Virus record (IMG/VR): IMGVR_UViG_3300013285_000045 | Coordinates: 1-34,018 of that record | DNA: 34,018 nucleotides | Strand: one strand, 5' to 3' | From: a virus | The notes under the pieces: model-generated | What the model was told of the DNA's origin: nothing | The model's input: only the letters and a program-made list of their open reading frames with translations | The model's database searches: none | In this document: positions 1-8,241 of the stretch, piece after piece | How the letters are laid out: each line of letters begins with the position of its first letter | How positions within the stretch are numbered: position 1 is the first letter of the stretch | Translations under genes and position numbers: made by a program

Positions 1-1046
1 CTGCCGCCTGTGCCGGTGGACGAAGTGCCGAGGTTGACGTTAAATGAGCCGGATGTTCCACCGTTGGATTGGGAGCCTGTTGTAAAGTTAAACGAACCTG
101 TGGTTCCCGACGCTAAAGAAGATGAACCAGTAGAAAAACTTTGATTTCCAGAATTGCCCGTCGAACCGTTACCGGTGCCAAAACTAAAATTTCCGCTTCC
201 AATTCCGGAACCGCTGCCAATAGTAAAACCGCCACTACTTCCAGAAGAACCTGCCCCACTTATAAATTGAAACACACCGCCAGTTGTTCCTGCACCGCTT
301 CTAATAACAGCGCTACCTCCTGATGCAGATATTGCTGCGCCACCTACCAAAATTAATGACCCCCCAATTCCCGTGGATGGGGCAAGTGCAGTTCCACCGT
401 TAATGTTTACTGCTCCGCCATTGTTTGCGTCTTGCGATGCTGCACCAGTGATATTTAGTGTTGCTGGAGCAGTCCCTGCCCCTGGAGCAAACGGGGTGAC
501 AGTCAATCCGCCAGACGGGCTGGTCAGCGTTCCAATCGTCAGGGTGTTGGTGCCAACTGTGTAAGCAAAATTGGAGTTGGCTCCAAACGCACCAGCGTTG
601 TTGTATTGAATCTGAGTGTTGGAGCCAGCAGGTGCAGTTGCTGGCGGCGTTGCAAACGTGCCGTCTGCTCTCAGGAAGTTAGCTGTGCCGCCGCCTGATG
701 CGGGAACAACACCTTGGTTGGTGCTGGTAAAGGTGTCCAGATACTTGGCCGGGGCGGTGCAGAAGACGTCTTGAACGCCAGATGCAAAGTTGACAAGACT
801 GTTGCTGTTGCTACTTGCAAGGACAGTTGATCTAGTCAGCGTGTTGGCCGTACCGTTATACGTTCCGGTTCCAACTTCCCAACTGTTTCCCAATTGATCA
901 GCAATACAGTAGGCAACAACGGTGCTTCCTGATCCAAACGCATTCAAGAACGTTTGGTAACCCGTAGACGCTGATCCAGGCAACGTAACCGTGCCAGATC
1001 CTGGTGATGTCACCGATTGCTTGACTCGATCTGCGTACAAAGCCAT
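1..1046 (-). CDS. Tail fibre-like protein, 3' end cut by window
   Basis: I translated this frame by hand. It opens with ATG at 1046 and has no stop down to base 1, so at least 348 codons are present and the C-terminus is missing. The N-terminal ~100 residues (starting MALYADRVKQSV, with ANTLTRSTVLASSNSNS) resemble the attachment domain of many phage fibre or minor virion proteins. Around residue 125-135 is the phrase FLRADGTFATPP, common in phage fibres. The rest is low-complexity Gly/Ser/Thr repeats such as GSGSGIGSGNFSFGTG, typical of a fibrous beta-structured shaft. The start codon directly abuts the TAA of the endolysin gene (TAAATG), so translation is probably coupled. Expected role: part of the adsorption apparatus. 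The receptor-binding tip would lie outside the window. Family assignment is by pattern only. Confidence 0.75.
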   Translation of the reverse strand, partial: MALYADRVKQSVTSPGSGTVTLPGSASTGYQTFLNAFGSGSTVVAYCIADQLGNSWEVGTGTYNGTANTLTRSTVLASSNSNSLVNFASGVQDVFCTAPAKYLDTFTSTNQGVVPASGGGTANFLRADGTFATPPATAPAGSNTQIQYNNAGAFGANSNFAYTVGTNTLTIGTLTSPSGGLTVTPFAPGAGTAPATLNITGAASQDANNGGAVNINGGTALAPSTGIGGSLILVGGAAISASGGSAVIRSGAGTTGGVFQFISGAGSSGSSGGFTIGSGSGIGSGNFSFGTGNGSTGNSGNQSFSTGSSSLASGTTGSFNFTTGSQSNGGTSGSFNVNLGTSSTGTGG

Positions 1047-1565
1047 TTATTTTGCCCTAGACATTTCTATGGAAGAAATTTGCACTTCATGCACTCTGCG
1101 CTCCCATCCTTTGCCAAACGTAGGCCAAGTGGACAGTCCACGCAAGAATTCCAAGCGCGTCTCACAAAACTTGTTGATGATGTTTTTTGAATCAGTCAGA
1201 CGGACAAGGTTGAGAGTTTGCTCACCGATGCCCCCATCTACCTTTGCCCCAACAGTCTGCTGCAACCACTTACCAGCCCTGTACACGCCGCTGTTAACCG
1301 CAGCATCGAGGACGCAGTAGTCAACCCCGCTCGGAAGCCTGTCGCCTTTAATCTGGTCCCAGTACATATCTTTATAGAGCGGATTCACTTGTGCTGCGGT
1401 GAGTGCTTTCATTTCAATTTCTGATGAAGGCCGTCCAACCCAGTCCTCCCAGACTGATTGCGTGACGCCAAGGTTGGTAGCGCCACCTGGATCAGACGGG
1501 TGGTTGACGAACCCACCCTCGTGCTTAAGAAGGTGCGCCAAACAAGCGTCAAAGTTTTCAATCAT
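1047..1565 (-). CDS. Endolysin, GH108-type muramidase
   Basis: 172 aa. The N-terminus carries LLKHEGGFVNHPSDPGG followed by ATNLGVTQ, the hallmark of glycoside hydrolase family 108 (N-acetylmuramidase), with the catalytic Glu expected at residue 16 in HEGG. The second half (about 100-172) fits the peptidoglycan-binding part that usually follows. No signal peptide is visible, so release to the periplasm would need a holin, consistent with the membrane-protein genes directly upstream. It overlaps the preceding small membrane-protein gene by 4 nt (ATGA) and its stop touches the start of the fibre gene. Length is normal for the family. Role: cleaves peptidoglycan glycan strands at the end of infection. 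Confidence 0.92.
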   Translation of the reverse strand: MIENFDACLAHLLKHEGGFVNHPSDPGGATNLGVTQSVWEDWVGRPSSEIEMKALTAAQVNPLYKDMYWDQIKGDRLPSGVDYCVLDAAVNSGVYRAGKWLQQTVGAKVDGGIGEQTLNLVRLTDSKNIINKFCETRLEFLRGLSTWPTFGKGWERRVHEVQISSIEMSRAK

Positions 1566-1777
1566 TTGTTTGTCTCCTCGCGGCCAATCTTGATCCCAGC
1601 AATCGTCCCGACAAAAGCCCCTGTAATCATATTAAATGCGGGTTCCATGATCTTGAAAATGGCGGCGTTGTCGACGCGCACGTCAAAGAAAGCATACAGG
1701 CATACCCCTGCGGTAGACAGCAGCACCACCGACAAAGAGACGCAACAAATGATTGTGACCTGATCGCTGACCTTCAT
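1562..1777 (-). CDS. Small membrane protein, holin-like
   Basis: 71 aa with two hydrophobic segments (about residues 8-30 and 43-62) and a short charged C-terminus (KIGREETNK). It sits between the 3-TM holin and the endolysin, overlapping both by 4 nt. Size, topology and place suggest a second holin, an antiholin or another lysis helper; the sequence alone does not decide. No signal-anchor-release motif was identified with certainty. The call as a real gene is supported by the double ATGA overlaps. Confidence 0.7.
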   Translation of the reverse strand: MKVSDQVTIICCVSLSVVLLSTAGVCLYAFFDVRVDNAAIFKIMEPAFNMITGAFVGTIAGIKIGREETNK

Positions 1778-2259
1778 TTCTTTAGCAACTCCGCTTTGTC
1801 CTTACTACCGACTGATGATCCAAACCAAAAATTGAGAAGCGTGGCAATCACCGTTCCCAGAATGAACCCAAGAATCGTGTCTGCAAACCTGACGTTTTTA
1901 TCTGGAATTACGCTGAATGTGATAAAGCCAATATAGATAGTGGCAACAAATGACCAGAAGGCGGTCAGGTACATCGGGAACCGTTTGGAGAATATATCTG
2001 ACTGCTGGAGAGCAACCTTCTGCATATCACGAGCATCAGCGGTGTTGGCGTAGTCAGCCTTGATCTTCTCCAGATCAATTTGAGCCAGCTTCAGCGCGGC
2101 TTCGGGATCTGCCCTGACTGCCTGCGTTATCGCTTCAACCGTGTCGGCGACACCCAACTTGTCAGCAATAGCCGATACAGCAACACCACCCAAGGGGCCA
2201 GCAACAATAGTTGCGAGAGCAGGGGCAATGTTGCCAAGCAGTCGGAGCAGTTCATTCAT
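1774..2259 (-). CDS. Holin, 3-TM gene-transfer-release type
   Basis: 161 aa. It has an N-terminal hydrophobic stretch (about 8-35), a charged middle with the ADARDMQKVALQ segment, then two clear membrane helices (about 96-116 and 126-148) ending in a Lys/Glu tail. This arrangement matches the family of three-TM holins first described for gene-transfer-agent release (as I recall it, Pfam Holin 3TM/GTA). Role: forms the inner-membrane lesion that lets the endolysin reach the wall. It overlaps the next gene (1562-1777) by ATGA and overlaps the upstream 77-aa gene by 4 nt, forming a compact lysis cassette. Confidence 0.8.
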   Translation of the reverse strand: MNELLRLLGNIAPALATIVAGPLGGVAVSAIADKLGVADTVEAITQAVRADPEAALKLAQIDLEKIKADYANTADARDMQKVALQQSDIFSKRFPMYLTAFWSFVATIYIGFITFSVIPDKNVRFADTILGFILGTVIATLLNFWFGSSVGSKDKAELLKK

Positions 2260-2489
2260 TTGTCTACCTTGTTGTCCATACGGTCAAATATCTTGCCGAG
2301 CATTTCTTTGATTTCGTATATGTCTCGGCGGTAGTCCTCTTTCATCACATAACCGTGCGGCAGCTCCTCTCGCAGTTTTGCCAAATCGGCCTTCAATTCT
2401 TTGACCGCATTCCACAGCTCGCGGGCAAACCAGCCGAGCACGGCAGACGCTGCACCAAACGCAAGGTTGATGAGGTTCTGAGAATCCAT
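2256..2489 (-). CDS. Small phage protein with N-terminal membrane segment
   Basis: 77 aa. A hydrophobic N-terminus (residues 5-21) is followed by a long charged helical region (KELKADLAKLREELP, then YRRDIYEIKEMLGKIFDRMD) likely to form a coiled coil. Similar proteins recur in lysis modules of related phages. The topology, one membrane anchor plus a helical ectodomain, resembles an inner-membrane spanin subunit, but no partner lipoprotein was recognised, so spanin is only a possibility. It overlaps the holin gene by 4 nt. Confidence 0.7.
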   Translation of the reverse strand: MDSQNLINLAFGAASAVLGWFARELWNAVKELKADLAKLREELPHGYVMKEDYRRDIYEIKEMLGKIFDRMDNKVDK

Positions 2490-2492
2490 TCG

Positions 2493-2786
2493 TTACCTCA
2501 ATTCAAAAAACAATGCCGCGCCGGTCACCCAAGCGATGGGCAGCGCGAGGTTCCAAAAAGCGTTGTGGACGTTCCAGACGCTGGGCCGCAGCGCATCCCA
2601 CCACCGCAACTTGGCGCGATCACCGCCGCCGAACTGCGCAATCCAGCGGTACTCGGCCTGCGCTTGTTCTCTGCCGATGAACAGCGCAGCGCATACCGCC
2701 GCGCCAGCCCACCAGCTGCCGGTAAGCCCTCCGATGACTGCTTGCAGCACGATGGAGATCAGGAGGTGCTCTAGGTTGTCAGCCAC
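2493..2786 (-). CDS. Small membrane protein of lysis region
   Basis: 97 aa. Hydrophobic segments lie around residues 6-38 and 73-95, separated by a soluble loop with FIGREQAQAEYRW and the WWDALRPS region. I recall this loop phrase from phage proteins next to holins, function unknown. It starts inside the end of the upstream 61-aa gene (8 nt overlap) and ends 3 nt before the next start. It is probably part of the lysis operon; it could be an accessory holin or superinfection protein. Confidence 0.72.
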   Translation of the reverse strand: MADNLEHLLISIVLQAVIGGLTGSWWAGAAVCAALFIGREQAQAEYRWIAQFGGGDRAKLRWWDALRPSVWNVHNAFWNLALPIAWVTGAALFFELR

Positions 2787-2964
2787 GAAATATCTCTGCT
2801 GCGGTCAACTGAACTTTTACGCCAGACACAAATTCCGACATAGAACCCGGAAAATTGGTCTGTGCAATTACTTCCAAAAGAAATTTGCGAACATCTTCGT
2901 GCGGAAGAAGACAAGTGACAGGTGTCTTTTGTTGATGTTCCATCATGAGTTCTGATGCGGTCAT
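2779..2964 (-). CDS. Small hypothetical protein after tailspike gene
   Basis: 61 aa if it starts at the ATG at 2964, which lies 2 nt after the TAA of the tailspike-like gene; a longer in-frame reading from 3030 would run back into that gene and is less likely. The protein (MTASELMMEHQQ, then LPHEDVRKFLLEVIAQTNF) is soluble and helical with no motif I recognise. It overlaps the next gene by 8 nt. Tight spacing on both sides supports it as real. Confidence 0.6.
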   Translation of the reverse strand: MTASELMMEHQQKTPVTCLLPHEDVRKFLLEVIAQTNFPGSMSEFVSGVKVQLTAAEIFRG

Positions 2965-2966
2965 GG

Positions 2967-4379
2967 TTAGGCTCCGTAATATCCAAGTTGTTTCATGTAC
3001 GCGATGATTTGGGCAATGGTTTGCGAACATTGCACTAGCGTTGCCGTCGCGCCGGGGAAGTTGGTGATGACTGAGTTGCCCGTTGGTGTGCCCCAGCCAG
3101 TCAATTGAGCAACAGGCGTAGCACCGTAAACACTAAACAGCGTGCCGGTATGCTTAAAGGTGGTGGTGGCATTGAACGTCACAGCAGAAATCACAACAGA
3201 CGAGCCCACCTGCAAACTTGGAGAACCACCAGCCGCAATAACAATTGCAGATGCGCCTGACGAATACGATATGTAATCGCCATTGAATACGGTAGTTCGG
3301 TAATCTGCGTTTAACGTTCCAGAGGCGGTGGCAACGTTATTAAAATAAATACGTTGCCCACTTTTTAAACTAATAGCAGCTAAATTTGCTCCAAAATCAG
3401 TTGTAGACATTGCAAAATCAATGCCAGTAACCCATTTACCCGTCGCTGAAATAAGCGCATCGCAAGACGCCGAGCCTATGTTTTGCGCTCTGTAACCATT
3501 CCATATTGCGGACTTTGCGCCCGTGGCATTGGTTCGGTTGAAGTTGTTAACAATGCCTATACACCCAACGTCATAACCATAATCGCTGGCAACGGTTTCG
3601 TAAATGTTGAGATATACCCCATCTGCTCCAGCATTCATGTCTCCAGCAAACAAAGACACGGCAGGGTTTGCAAGGAAAGTAGTTGACCCCGCTTTAGTGC
3701 CAGTTACAAATCCCGTGGCGTTGTAAGCCATCGCATCGCCTTGGCCGTAGTTATCAACTTTGGTGCGATAAGCACAAACAGCAGTTCTTCCTATGTTGCT
3801 ATTTGTGTTTTGATTCCAGCCGCTGGTGTTATATAAATAAGTGTAGTGAGGATATATTTCTGGGGTGTATTTATATCCTGTTGTTGGCTGTCCTGCTGTT
3901 AATGTCCCAGAAATACTATGTTCAACCGGAAACTGACATTTTGTCAAATCACCATTAAACGCCGTAAGTATTGATCCTTCATTGCCTGTCGATGATGGCG
4001 GAGCATTAGGCGACGACAAAAACGGCGCTCGAAGGTTCCCAGCGGAATCTTTAATTTGACCTATTCCCCAGAACTTTCCTCGAATAGCATTTTGAGCCAA
4101 CGTTGTTAAATAGGTACCTTGCGGCAAATACGCACGGCTGGTGGCTGTTTGTACGTTGGTAATTGCCGTTGTGTCGTCTGCTACTCCGTTACCAACCGCA
4201 CCAAAATCTTGAGGCGTAATTTGTTGTTGCAACTTTGCCTGAACAGTCGTGCCGGTGGCACCAGTTCCCGTTGGCGTGTAAGAAATGTTGTTAGATGCGC
4301 CGACAGCAGCAAAGTTGGAATCCAACTGAGACAACGGCAACGATCCAGACGCAGTAGCAAAGGTGTAGGGGACAGTCAT
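2967..4379 (-). CDS. Tailspike/tail fibre with pectate-lyase-like start
   Basis: 470 aa. Residues 1-25 (MTVPYTFATASGSLPLSQLD) look like a virion-attachment leader seen on many phage fibres. At about 56-73 is PQDFGAVGNGVADDTTAI, the typical entry of a right-handed beta-helix (pectate-lyase-3 type) domain found in tailspikes. The central part is rich in Gly, Asn, Thr and aromatic residues, as in beta-helix or receptor-binding modules. The C-terminus (TGWGTPTG, later IAQIIAYMKQLGYYGA) resembles the terminal helix common in phage fibre proteins. Its ATG overlaps the stop of the upstream gene (TGATG). Likely role: receptor binding, possibly with depolymerase activity; no catalytic residues could be assigned. 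Confidence 0.8.
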   Translation of the reverse strand: MTVPYTFATASGSLPLSQLDSNFAAVGASNNISYTPTGTGATGTTVQAKLQQQITPQDFGAVGNGVADDTTAITNVQTATSRAYLPQGTYLTTLAQNAIRGKFWGIGQIKDSAGNLRAPFLSSPNAPPSSTGNEGSILTAFNGDLTKCQFPVEHSISGTLTAGQPTTGYKYTPEIYPHYTYLYNTSGWNQNTNSNIGRTAVCAYRTKVDNYGQGDAMAYNATGFVTGTKAGSTTFLANPAVSLFAGDMNAGADGVYLNIYETVASDYGYDVGCIGIVNNFNRTNATGAKSAIWNGYRAQNIGSASCDALISATGKWVTGIDFAMSTTDFGANLAAISLKSGQRIYFNNVATASGTLNADYRTTVFNGDYISYSSGASAIVIAAGGSPSLQVGSSVVISAVTFNATTTFKHTGTLFSVYGATPVAQLTGWGTPTGNSVITNFPGATATLVQCSQTIAQIIAYMKQLGYYGA

Positions 4380-6604
4380 CAGAACCTCACTCTTAATTCG
4401 TGTTCAAACTCAAACGTGTTGAAAACCAGACCTGGGGCTGTTGTTGTTACAGTCAGACCCAAATACTTTCCGTATTGTTGGGCGTCTGACTTGTACAAGT
4501 AATAGTTTCCACCCAATGTCCAAATCACCGTTTGACTGCTGTTGTTGATCCAACTTACCGCAAGTCCAGAATTGTTGATCCACGTTGCATTGTTTGCCAA
4601 CGTGATTGCTGGACTAGATGATGTTTCAGAATCAACGGTTGCCGTAATGACATTCCCGCCATTTTGACTGACTTCAATGCCAAACTTCAATGCTTGCTTA
4701 GTGCGGATGTTGTCGCCCATAGGCAGCAGGGCCGTACGGATGGTGCTGGCAATCGCAAGGGTTGAGCTGCTGTACATCTTGTACAAACCCAAACCTATGT
4801 TGGAATACAGATTGATCACGCCCGACAACGGCACAGAAGTAACGTAAGAAACATTGCCTTGAGAAGTGATAAACCACTTTTTCTCAAAAAACACTGCCTG
4901 TATTTTTCTTGCAGACGACAAAGGGTCGTTGTAAGTGAAACTAAATACCGCGCAGAGGAGGTTGTTTACCAAGGCCTGACCACCAGACACGGGTTGCGTA
5001 AAATCTATGTATGGGAAGATTCCATCCAACTGATCGCTGATCTTGCTGGTGGTTGATCCTACAAGCGCGTAGATGCCGTAGTCATTCAAGAACAGCACAG
5101 ATCGGAAATACGGAAAGATTGCGTAGATGCGCTTTGTTCCGATGCTCGCGCTGATGTTGCTGTTGGTGAACAACGTTGTGCCTGTGGTGTCAACTCGAAC
5201 ATCGCTGAACACGTTGATGCTGTCGTCACCAAACACATACAAAAAGTTGTTGGCAGACAGGATGGCTTTAATGTTGCCGTGCAGAGTTGAATCTGTCAGC
5301 ACCAACGCACCCGCAGACACGCTTGTAAAGTCGCTGTACGTTCCTGCCGCGCTGTAGTAGACCGTTCGTCCTGCTGCCACCCACACTCGGCCTGAGAACG
5401 TTGCTACGTCAACAATCTGGTCTAGATTGACAACCGCTGTGGCTGTAGCGTTGACAGTTGCACCACCACCTGTGATTGCAACAGTAGGAGTTGATGTATA
5501 GCCAGTTCCTGCGTTTGTCATCACAACTTGCGTGACGATGTTGCCGGAAATAATGGCTGTTGCGGCTGCGTTGGCTCCACCACCACCAGCAAACGACACT
5601 ACGGTGTTGGCGGAATTGGTGTAGCCAGCACCTCCGTTTGTTACCAGCACGGTAACTGTGCCTGTTTTGAAGGTGGCAAGCTGGGCTATTGCTGCCGCGC
5701 CAGACCCACCGCCACCTGAAAACGTAATGGTGGGCGCAGCGTTGTATCCCGATCCGGCGTTGGTGATGGAAACAAAATTGATGCCTCCAGAACTGATCAC
5801 AGACGTAACGCTTGCTCCGCTACCAGCTCCGTTGTTGGTAACAGTCACGGCCGGGGCTGATGTGTACCCAGACCCAGAATTCACAATCACAATCTGTGTG
5901 ATGACTCCACCTGTCGTGACGGCATAGCCAGTTGCGCTCACTCCACCAACCGTTTGTGATGCGCCAAACGTTACCGTTGGAGGGGTGGTGTAACCCGTGC
6001 CTCCGTTGGCAATTTTGGTGTCAATCACCTTGCCTGTTCCAACGTTGACTGTACACACAGCGGTTGCTTGCACTCCACCCGCAACAGGAGCAGAAATGGT
6101 TACCGTTGGCGCAAACAAATAACCGCCGCCAGCGTTGGTGATGCCTATGGTTCCAACCGAACCAATCGTTACCAAATTTGCAGAGTCCCAAGTGTACAGA
6201 CCTTTGTCTGGATCACCGATCATCACTCGCTCGTTCTTGTACTGAGCGGTGCTGACGCCACTACTGGAAAACGTGCCGCTGACTGCTACGTTTGCTTTGG
6301 TGTTGTTGGAAACGTTGAAGTACTCCATCCTGCCATCTGCTTCCGCAGCAAGGATGTAATCACTAACGTTGATGTTGGTGGAAGTGAGAACGGTAACGGT
6401 GTTCCCAAACGACACGGCATTCCCAACGCTGTCCGTTACGGAAACATAGTTTGGAACCGTTTTGATGTTGCCTGGCCCAATCGGCATGACGTTTTCCAGC
6501 CATGCAAACTCCTCTTCACCAATCGCCGTCCTGTTGGACTTGGTGTTTATGCCCTTAAAGTTCTTAATGACGGCATAAGACTTTTTTTGCTCAGTCGCCG
6601 CCAT
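4379..6604 (-). CDS. Tail/stabilisation-like structural protein with repeats
   Basis: 741 aa. The N-terminus (VIKNFKGINTKSNRTAIGEEEF, split here: VIKNFKGINTK / RTAIGEEEFAWLENVMPIG) resembles podovirus tail-hub or head-completion proteins of the P22 gp10 kind as I recall them. Residues ~155-392 hold six copies of a ~41-residue GxGY repeat, annotated separately. The remainder (from ~393, DQIVDVATFSGRVWVAAGRTVYYS) alternates short beta-strand-like blocks, suggesting a propeller-like fold interrupted by the repeat block. It follows the adaptor gene by 2 nt and overlaps the tailspike-like gene by 1 nt. Role inferred: part of the short tail tube or tail hub that carries the fibres. Confidence 0.7.
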   Translation of the reverse strand: MAATEQKKSYAVIKNFKGINTKSNRTAIGEEEFAWLENVMPIGPGNIKTVPNYVSVTDSVGNAVSFGNTVTVLTSTNINVSDYILAAEADGRMEYFNVSNNTKANVAVSGTFSSSGVSTAQYKNERVMIGDPDKGLYTWDSANLVTIGSVGTIGITNAGGGYLFAPTVTISAPVAGGVQATAVCTVNVGTGKVIDTKIANGGTGYTTPPTVTFGASQTVGGVSATGYAVTTGGVITQIVIVNSGSGYTSAPAVTVTNNGAGSGASVTSVISSGGINFVSITNAGSGYNAAPTITFSGGGGSGAAAIAQLATFKTGTVTVLVTNGGAGYTNSANTVVSFAGGGGANAAATAIISGNIVTQVVMTNAGTGYTSTPTVAITGGGATVNATATAVVNLDQIVDVATFSGRVWVAAGRTVYYSAAGTYSDFTSVSAGALVLTDSTLHGNIKAILSANNFLYVFGDDSINVFSDVRVDTTGTTLFTNSNISASIGTKRIYAIFPYFRSVLFLNDYGIYALVGSTTSKISDQLDGIFPYIDFTQPVSGGQALVNNLLCAVFSFTYNDPLSSARKIQAVFFEKKWFITSQGNVSYVTSVPLSGVINLYSNIGLGLYKMYSSSTLAIASTIRTALLPMGDNIRTKQALKFGIEVSQNGGNVITATVDSETSSSPAITLANNATWINNSGLAVSWINNSSQTVIWTLGGNYYLYKSDAQQYGKYLGLTVTTTAPGLVFNTFEFEHELRVRF
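5429..6142 (-). repeat. Six GxGYxxxPxV protein repeats
   Basis: Within the 741-aa protein, the pattern [IVM]xNxGxGY followed by xxxPTVT recurs with its Tyr at residues 162, 205, 247, 287, 328 and 369, a spacing of 43, 42, 40, 41 and 41. Examples are ITNAGGGYLFAPTVTI, IANGGTGYTTPPTVTF and MTNAGTGYTSTPTVAI. The copies are diverged, so this is an old internal duplication or a modular insertion. Confidence 0.85.
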
Positions 6605-6606
6605 GA

Positions 6607-7455
6607 TCAGTAGGTGTTGGAGTAGGTGTCAGGAATGCGTCTGGTAAACACAGACGTCAGCACAGATTGAACTTGCTTGACGTACTCTTGCTTGTAGATC
6701 TCTGCCTCGCCATAACTCTGCTCCTTGTACTTTGCCTTGTATGCGGCGTAAAACGCTACAGGCGTGGTGTACGGATCATTGATCTGATCGGTGGTGACTG
6801 GAGATGAAAGCGTGAGCGCAGCAGGAAGAACAACTGTATCTAGCTCAATCACATACGGTTGATCTGGAATAGGGCCAACGTAGATTTGCTGTTGACCAAA
6901 CATAGAAAAACACACCGGACGCTGTACATTGTTTTGCCAATAACGCAGTTGAGCGTTGAACTGGCTCCACGGCAAATAGCGCAAAGGGATGCGACTGTTT
7001 GTCCAGTACAGATTGATGTTGATGATGTCTAGCGTAGAGATGCCGCTAGGCAAAGAAGAAAAGGGAATGACCTCACAGGGCCCGTAGTAAAGAAGGGTTG
7101 CCGTACCGTCAGAAAACGCTGTGCTTGGCGGGTAGAGGTTGATGCCATTGCCAGGATACGGTGGCGCAGACGTTCCGGTGGTTCCACTTACCGTTACTTG
7201 GTAAATGTAGATGCCAGAAAACACATACGTTCCCGCTGTGACTGCTGTGCTGGCAGACCATTGCGTAGCTGCCGTATTGTTGGGTGTTAGAGGCGTGTAG
7301 CTTACCTGTATGGTACGCAGACACCCCGTATCCCTGACGACACGCTCCCGCGCATCGTTGATGTTGTCCGTTAACTCTGAATCAGTCCAGAAATTAGCGT
7401 TTGCATCATGCAACAGCCTTCTGACTTCGGTGATGTACGACGAAAGCGTTGCCAT
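6607..7455 (-). CDS. Head-tail adaptor-like protein
   Basis: 282 aa. The N-terminus (SSYITEVRRLLHDANANFWTD, split: EVRRLLHDANANFW / ELTDNINDARERVVRDTG) matches the helical start of podovirus adaptor proteins (P22 gp4/SU10 adaptor type as I recall). A beta-rich middle with YIYQVTVSGTTGTSAP may be an inserted domain, and the C-terminal helix (YKAKYKEQSYGEAEIYKQEYVKQ) is typical of adaptors docking on the portal. It lies directly upstream of the stabilisation-like gene, separated by 2 nt. No gene for a tail tube polymer follows, which supports a short-tailed particle. Confidence 0.7.
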   Translation of the reverse strand: MATLSSYITEVRRLLHDANANFWTDSELTDNINDARERVVRDTGCLRTIQVSYTPLTPNNTAATQWSASTAVTAGTYVFSGIYIYQVTVSGTTGTSAPPYPGNGINLYPPSTAFSDGTATLLYYGPCEVIPFSSLPSGISTLDIININLYWTNSRIPLRYLPWSQFNAQLRYWQNNVQRPVCFSMFGQQQIYVGPIPDQPYVIELDTVVLPAALTLSSPVTTDQINDPYTTPVAFYAAYKAKYKEQSYGEAEIYKQEYVKQVQSVLTSVFTRRIPDTYSNTY

Positions 7456-7473
7456 TTCTGTCCCATGATTACA

Positions 7474-7815
7474 TCACGCAGCAGAGGCTTTTCTCCCTGA
7501 CGCCTTTTGAACGTACAGGGGTACTACACCACCCACCGAGGCTACTAAGCGAGTCTCTTCTGGAGGCTGATTGCTGATCTTGATTTTAGCAAGACGCTCA
7601 AGCCCCACAGGAACATCCGAGTTGTATTTGATCCATCCCAACCTGATTAGCGTTGGAACCTTGTCTTCAGAGAAATGACCAAACATCAAGTCAGCCATTT
7701 CTCTAGAGACTTTTACAGTCCTGTTGGGTACAAACGTAAACTCTTCACCCCTAAACTCAATGGTTAAGGGCGAAGAGTCTTTGTTAACGGCCCACAGGCT
7801 TGTGTCTTGCGTCAC
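7474..7815 (-). CDS. Hypothetical structural-region protein
   Basis: 113 aa, soluble. Residues 15-50 (SPLTIEFRGEEFTFVPNRTVKV) look beta-stranded and are followed by a helical segment (MADLMFGHFSEDKV). It overlaps the preceding 138-aa gene by 4 nt and sits between capsid-surface-like genes and the adaptor. Position suggests a minor head or head-completion protein. I do not recognise a family. Confidence 0.6.
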   Translation of the reverse strand: MTQDTSLWAVNKDSSPLTIEFRGEEFTFVPNRTVKVSREMADLMFGHFSEDKVPTLIRLGWIKYNSDVPVGLERLAKIKISNQPPEETRLVASVGGVVPLYVQKASGRKASAA

Positions 7816-8228
7816 AGCGTAACTACGTCAGCGTACACAGCAAGTTGGCAACTCTGAGGAATACTGGTAGCGGTATTCACCTTCACAAACAATGCTTGCG
7901 CGGTGAATGAGCTAGTTGCCGCTGCGGTTGCCAGACCAACATCTTGCCAAGTAGTGTTGGCAACGTTCATGCTCGAAAGCACCACGTTGTTTGTCAAGGC
8001 ATTGCTAGTGTTGCCGTCATTGCTTGTAAGAATGATGACGTTGGCAGTCGCAATGTTTGCGCTAGGCAAGCTGGCAGTCACCCGACGAACAATGTAGTTG
8101 GTAGCACCCGAAATCGGAAGCGTAGCAACAGCATTACCTGTGGCCCCCAAAGGAACCATTACGTTAATGACCACACCGTAGCTGCCAATAGCGTTTGGAT
8201 AACGTGACCCAATTGCATTTGCGTTCAT
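7812..8228 (-). CDS. Small virion protein, decoration- or fibre-like
   Basis: 138 aa. Almost entirely beta-prone and rich in Ala, Asn, Thr and Val (TLPISGATNYIVRRVTASLPSA split: TLPISGATNYIVRRV / TASLPSANIATANV). Style and composition resemble the 118-aa protein at 25279-25635 and the 126-aa protein upstream, all short, Thr/Asn-rich and without charged clusters. Placement two genes after the major capsid protein suggests a capsid decoration or head fibre component. Function is inferred from context only. Start chosen at ATG 8228 after an AAGGAG site. Confidence 0.6.
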   Translation of the reverse strand: MNANAIGSRYPNAIGSYGVVINVMVPLGATGNAVATLPISGATNYIVRRVTASLPSANIATANVIILTSNDGNTSNALTNNVVLSSMNVANTTWQDVGLATAAATSSFTAQALFVKVNTATSIPQSCQLAVYADVVTL

Positions 8229-8241
8229 GTTTTCTCCTTAA

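Noticed and set aside
2211-2774. 187-codon plus-strand frame opposite the lysis genes
   Set aside because: Antisense to tightly packed genes with clear membrane-protein features; no ribosome site.
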